From the NCBI GenBank assembly GCA_039970095.1, contig JBDVMP010000108.1, positions 1 through 64,000 of the forward strand: a stretch of 64,000 nt of DNA, written 5' to 3'. Made by a program: the position numbers and the translations under genes. Positions 60,150 to 64,000 of this stretch are shown one piece after another (positions within the stretch are counted from its first letter, which is position 1; every line of letters begins with the position of its first letter). The notes beneath the pieces were generated by a model, which ran no database searches, was not told the origin of the DNA, and saw only the letters and a list, made by a program, of their open reading frames with translations. This DNA is from JAMZMI01 sp039970095. GTDB lineage: Bacteria; Bacteroidota; Bacteroidia; Cytophagales; Cyclobacteriaceae.

Positions 60150-63100
60150 TTACTTCTTAATTATGGTCTTTCTATACACTCCCTCTTGAGTTCGTAATCG
60201 GATAAAATACAAGCCTGGCTTCAACCCTCTCATATCTATTTTGGTCTCCCACTGACCTTCCTTGATCACATTGTTATGAATTACATTTCCTCCCATTCCA
60301 TAAATCTCAGCTGAAACCTCTTCATTCATCTCCTCCGGTATATCGACGAAAAGGAAATCACTAGCTGGGTTGGGGTATAAAAGGATTTCAGGTTTATCAA
60401 TCTCGCTGAAAACAGGTTTCGCATAACGACTACCTGTTCCCTCAGCCTCTATGGTAATGTCTCGAAACGTGGCTTTGGCTTTTTTTGTATTATCATGAGC
60501 GGTGACAACCAAACCAACGTAAGCGGAAGCGCTCATAGAAACGGTTGCTGAATCTATCAAACTCCAGGTAACACCATCATTTGATTGATATCCTTCAAAA
60601 CGGTCTCCCTCCCGCTTGAGCTTAAGCCAACGATCAATGCTAGAAGCTTCGGAAGTTTTGCTACATGAACCAGCTGTTGCAGACCTGGACTGAAATGCAT
60701 TTCCACTTTCAGGGGTTATATAAACCATGGTATGCTTAGCATCATCGTCCAAGGTTTCTCTAAACATTAGTCCTGCTTTTACATAATCATCTACATCTGG
60801 TGAAACGGATGAAACCTGACAAATAATCTCACCATCTCCTGAAAAAGGCTGATAGGCATACTGAAACTCGTCAGAGGAACCCCATATATTGGAACCTGAC
60901 CCCTGCACAATAAACACCTTTCCTGAATACTTATCTACGGTACTACCAGCAAGGCCTACTGCCCCTATATCATCATTATCCCAGGGATTGGGCAACAAGG
61001 GCTCCTCAACATTAACTCCAATGTTTCTGATGTTATCTATATAGAAGGTATCTGCACTAGTCACTCCGGGTGACATCAAAAATACCATGCGATCAATGGC
61101 ATCATCCGGAACAGAAGCATCTGGAGAGCTTACATAATTAAAGATGACCCTATGCCAGTCATTTTGCTTGAGAGACCTTGCTTCATACAAGCTGTGCCTC
61201 CCCGCAGGAGAACTCCCAAGCATTGAATCGTTTCGAAGCTGGATTTGCATCAATGTTCCTACTGGTGCCCCGGTATATAAGTTGATAGCAAACACTTTTT
61301 CTTCTGTCTCATATTCTGAAGCATCGTCTATTGCCTCATTGACAAAGGTGAGCCCGTCATATGTAGCACCACTATTTCGAATATATTGAGCTGTAGAATC
61401 CGACTTATTATAACCATTTGACCATAAATTGGAAACAACCTCATATGTACCACTTGCGCTCAGATATGAAATCAGACTTGTGCCTTCATAATTTTCAAAA
61501 ACGGTTCCTGAGGATAGCTTGTCTTCGGATTCTTTTTCAATCCGAATATTGTCTATATAATAAGTGTAAGTGGAACTTGTGCCTGCGTCAAAAGCAAACA
61601 CCAATTGATCTATCAAATGATCTCCAATAGTCGTATCTGGTGAATTGTAATAAGGAAAAGACACCAAAGTCCATTCATTCTGTGCAGATGAGGTGGTTTT
61701 ATAAACACTATTGCGACCGGATGGATAGCTTCCTGTTGCCGCATCTTCATTTTGAAAATTTAACTGAAGCGTTGTTCCGATTGGCGCATCAGTATATAAC
61801 TCCATTCTAACCACAAAGTCACCTGACTTAAATTTGCCTGCATCTTCTATAACCACACCGCTGCTGTAGGTGAACTTATCATAAGGATCTGTTCCCGGGG
61901 CTATATAGCGGGCAACAGAATCGGTTAAATTGATTCCCTCCTTGTAAGGGTTTGATATACGATCATAACTCCCAACACTGCTGCTCAATGAGAGCAAACT
62001 AGTTTCTTCAAAATCCTCTAACATGCTAGTCGTATATTGAACCTGAAATGGAATATTCATCAATGCAACTTTCTCATTTCCATCATGTACCACTACGTAA
62101 GCTCTGTATCCTCCTTTGGCTGCAGGAGTTTTAAAGGCCATGCTATCAGCAGATTCAAAAACAATCAGATCATCAATTCCTGGTAAGGTTTCACCTGCAG
62201 TTGCATCGTCCAGATCATAGCCATCTTTCACAATCAACCACTCATAAGTTAAGGAGTCACTATTAGGATCGTAGGCATCTACGGTAGCCCAGCTGATGGC
62301 TCCTGCTGAAAGCTGTATGTTATCATCTTCATCTTGTCCATTGAGCGTCATTTCGGTGATGCGTGGGGCTCTTTCGGTAGGATAGCTCCCTGTCCAGACG
62401 TACTGCATAGCTTCTACTACTTCGGTTGATTCGGCATTGACTGTAAAAAGGCTATACCAGGATTCTACCTCACCATGATTTTGGTGTCCCCACACAAAAA
62501 CATATGAACCCAGGCATTGACCAATTGGATTGGCATCAATGTAGTTCTGATACCTGGTTCTGTAGATATATGCCTTACTGGTGCTGCTCAGTTCTATTGG
62601 AGCATTCCAATCCGTCTCATCCGTTTGCCAGGTTCCATCTACACCCCACTCGGTAACGACATAAGGTTTGGTCCAACCATTAGAGCTCAGTTGACTTGAC
62701 AGGTTATCAAGTGTTTTATACACATTTATTCCTAACACATCCAAAGCTGGTGCTCTTGAGTTGATCTCTATGATATCCACGTCATGTGCTGATGCCAGTA
62801 CGGTCATTGTGGGGTGAAGGGTGTCTTCCTCATGGATCATCTCGGCGATATCATTGACGGCATCCCACAGTCTATAGTTGGTATAGCTGGCATCTGCCTC
62901 ATTGCCAATGGCCCACATGAGAACCGCAGGATGGTCTCGGTACATCTGAACATAATTACGAAAAGATTCCAACTGAGCATTGACTGCTGCTGTGTCATTG
63001 TAGTTGAAAAAATCGGCTTCCCGGCCAGCATACAAGCCCATCGTGACAGTAATCCCCAAAGAATCAGCCCGATCCAATAGATCGATGGTTGATGAATCTG

Positions 63101-63308
63101 TGGAATATGTTCTAATGGAATTGCCTCCATAGGAAGGCAATGAACCTAAAAAATGTCCGCTGTAAGCAGCTCCCTGAATAAAATAGGGGTCTCCATCTCT
63201 ATAGAGTTGATATTCGCCACTTTCCAGCTTGTACTCGACTTTCACCCCTTGAGAATAAAGAAGTGATGCGGTGCAAATTGCACCCATAAAAAGTAAAATG
63301 TATTTCAT
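60150..63308 (-). CDS. GH2-like TIM-barrel glycosidase with binding modules and T9SS tail
   Basis: The start at 63308 (MKYILLFMGAICTASLLYS) gives a normal signal peptide and 1052 residues. A TIM barrel occupies about 20-320: the probable acid/base is in WAIGNEAD and the nucleophile in VVTEWGVDG, both on the expected strands, while the usual N-terminal jelly rolls of GH2 are missing. Next come an Ig-like domain (about 330-425), two similar modules of about 165 residues (YDRISNPYKEGINLTDSVARY near 440; YEVVSNLWSNGYNKSDSTAQY near 620) and a DUF1349-like region (about 800-945, VKAGLMFRETLDDDAKH). A T9SS sorting domain (LLYPNPASDFLFVDI) ends it. Surface-located; sugar specificity unknown. Confidence 0.78.
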   Translation of the reverse strand: MKYILLFMGAICTASLLYSQGVKVEYKLESGEYQLYRDGDPYFIQGAAYSGHFLGSLPSYGGNSIRTYSTDSSTIDLLDRADSLGITVTMGLYAGREADFFNYNDTAAVNAQLESFRNYVQMYRDHPAVLMWAIGNEADASYTNYRLWDAVNDIAEMIHEEDTLHPTMTVLASAHDVDIIEINSRAPALDVLGINVYKTLDNLSSQLSSNGWTKPYVVTEWGVDGTWQTDETDWNAPIELSSTSKAYIYRTRYQNYIDANPIGQCLGSYVFVWGHQNHGEVESWYSLFTVNAESTEVVEAMQYVWTGSYPTERAPRITEMTLNGQDEDDNIQLSAGAISWATVDAYDPNSDSLTYEWLIVKDGYDLDDATAGETLPGIDDLIVFESADSMAFKTPAAKGGYRAYVVVHDGNEKVALMNIPFQVQYTTSMLEDFEETSLLSLSSSVGSYDRISNPYKEGINLTDSVARYIAPGTDPYDKFTYSSGVVIEDAGKFKSGDFVVRMELYTDAPIGTTLQLNFQNEDAATGSYPSGRNSVYKTTSSAQNEWTLVSFPYYNSPDTTIGDHLIDQLVFAFDAGTSSTYTYYIDNIRIEKESEDKLSSGTVFENYEGTSLISYLSASGTYEVVSNLWSNGYNKSDSTAQYIRNSGATYDGLTFVNEAIDDASEYETEEKVFAINLYTGAPVGTLMQIQLRNDSMLGSSPAGRHSLYEARSLKQNDWHRVIFNYVSSPDASVPDDAIDRMVFLMSPGVTSADTFYIDNIRNIGVNVEEPLLPNPWDNDDIGAVGLAGSTVDKYSGKVFIVQGSGSNIWGSSDEFQYAYQPFSGDGEIICQVSSVSPDVDDYVKAGLMFRETLDDDAKHTMVYITPESGNAFQSRSATAGSCSKTSEASSIDRWLKLKREGDRFEGYQSNDGVTWSLIDSATVSMSASAYVGLVVTAHDNTKKAKATFRDITIEAEGTGSRYAKPVFSEIDKPEILLYPNPASDFLFVDIPEEMNEEVSAEIYGMGGNVIHNNVIKEGQWETKIDMRGLKPGLYFIRLRTQEGVYRKTIIKK

Positions 63309-63406
63309 CATATATTGGAATTTGTTACATATCAAATCAATCCAATATGGAATAAAACCATCTTTAAAATAGACTCATAAATCTTGATATTAGACTCAAT
63401 ACTCGC

Positions 63407-64000
63407 TCACCTGCCCCACTTCGTCAGGAGGGACTTAGAGGCAAGTAAATCGTACCTGAATCGGTCTTTGAGGTAAAATTGCTGATAGGTTTGAGCTACT
63501 ATCTTCTGGATTTCTGTATCTGTGATATCATACTCGAGAATAAAGCTCAGGGCGCGTGCGCGTGCCATGGGAGCTTGTCCATCTAGCAGGACCTCCTCGA
63601 TGGCTTTTGACCACTCTTTCCTTTTAAGCAAATAGAGTATCTCCCCCAGCACTACCTTGGTGTCTGGGTGGGCTTGTTTTAAAGATCGCATCAAAACTTT
63701 TTGGTCACGCTTAGAAAGCTGCTTGTAATTAATTCGCAAACCAATGGCTGCCCAAAATTGAACTATACTATTTTCTGAGTTCAGTCCTTTCAAAAATGCA
63801 CATACGTCTGTGTCAAAAGACGCTCGCTCGGCCCAGTCCAAAATCACGGGTAAATCAATCTGCTCTGATCTCATCAGGTCATAGGCTGGCATTCCAGTAC
63901 CTTTCACAAAATCGCTCATCATTTGCTCCGGCACAAACCCTGTGTCTCTGACCTCCAGAATCCAGGCTCGGTTGGCAGCTCTCATTTCATCCAAAACACC
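63407..64000 (-). CDS. Sulfatase C-terminal part (HEAT-like), 5' truncated by window
   Basis: The frame is open to the window edge, so the gene starts outside. The visible 198 residues begin GVLDEMRAANRAWILEVRDTG, matching the segment after the catalytic domain of Bacteroidota sulfatases of the N-sulfoglucosamine sulfohydrolase-like group. A run of short helical repeats follows, ending LLASKSLLTKWGR. The formylglycine motif is not in the window, so activity cannot be judged. It would be the third sulfatase of the locus. A HEAT-repeat protein of other function is less likely. Confidence 0.6.
   Translation of the reverse strand, partial: GVLDEMRAANRAWILEVRDTGFVPEQMMSDFVKGTGMPAYDLMRSEQIDLPVILDWAERASFDTDVCAFLKGLNSENSIVQFWAAIGLRINYKQLSKRDQKVLMRSLKQAHPDTKVVLGEILYLLKRKEWSKAIEEVLLDGQAPMARARALSFILEYDITDTEIQKIVAQTYQQFYLKDRFRYDLLASKSLLTKWGR

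Overview
The window looks like chromosomal DNA of a free-living, probably marine, member of the Bacteroidota (Cytophagales-like). The signs are a SusC/SusD pair with a FecR/ECF sigma switch, several C-terminal type IX secretion (T9SS) sorting domains, Bacteroidota-type TAnnTTTG promoter boxes, a glycine/ornithine-lipid type acyltransferase pair and moderate-to-low GC. The species cannot be named from the sequence.

Layout. (1) 1-940: the 3' part of a LacI-type regulator and a short non-coding stretch. (2) About 940-17935: a 17-kb integrated element inserted at the 3' end of a tRNA-Glu gene. It has 11-bp direct repeats at its ends, a large serine recombinase at the tRNA side, and an XRE regulator that diverges from the recombinase across a perfect inverted repeat. 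It also has a replication-like module: an AAA ATPase, a DnaB N-domain-like protein, three small genes, a candidate antisense RNA and a four-copy iteron-like palindrome. Its cargo is a type I restriction-modification operon (hsdR, a PD-(D/E)XK nuclease, hsdM, hsdS, a RelA/SpoT-domain protein), a secreted non-specific nuclease and an unknown secreted protein. (3) 18.2-22.9 kb: housekeeping genes manA, a PlsC-like/GNAT acyltransferase pair and an MFS sugar porter. (4) 23.1-64.0 kb: a large polysaccharide utilization locus (PUL), almost all on the minus strand.

The PUL encodes an ECF sigma factor, an anti-sigma FecR, a SusC with an STN signalling domain, SusD, and a CBM96-like binding protein. 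It also has three paralogous beta-helix putative lyases, two GH2-type enzymes, a GH88/105 unsaturated-uronyl hydrolase, a DUF4861 protein, two complete sulfatases and the end of a third, and an SGNH acetylesterase. An alkaline phosphatase, a metallophosphoesterase, a LamG protein, a discoidin-rich T9SS protein and a 59-residue PID-CTERM-like protein complete it. A coupled five-gene catabolic operon (DUF4861, GH88/105, aldo/keto reductase, SBF transporter, GlcG/HbpS) lies at its left. Lyases, an unsaturated-uronyl hydrolase, sulfatases and an esterase together point to a sulfated, probably acetylated, uronic-acid polysaccharide. The exact glycan is not determined by the sequence.

The strongest new signal is a promoter-like element, TTGAGTA-N17-[AC]CTCT[TG], with exactly 17 bases of spacing. 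It occurs upstream of six separate transcription units of the PUL, on both strands. It probably marks the regulon of the local ECF sigma factor and ties phosphatases and the downstream catabolic operon into the same switch. All motif matches were found by eye; no search was run.
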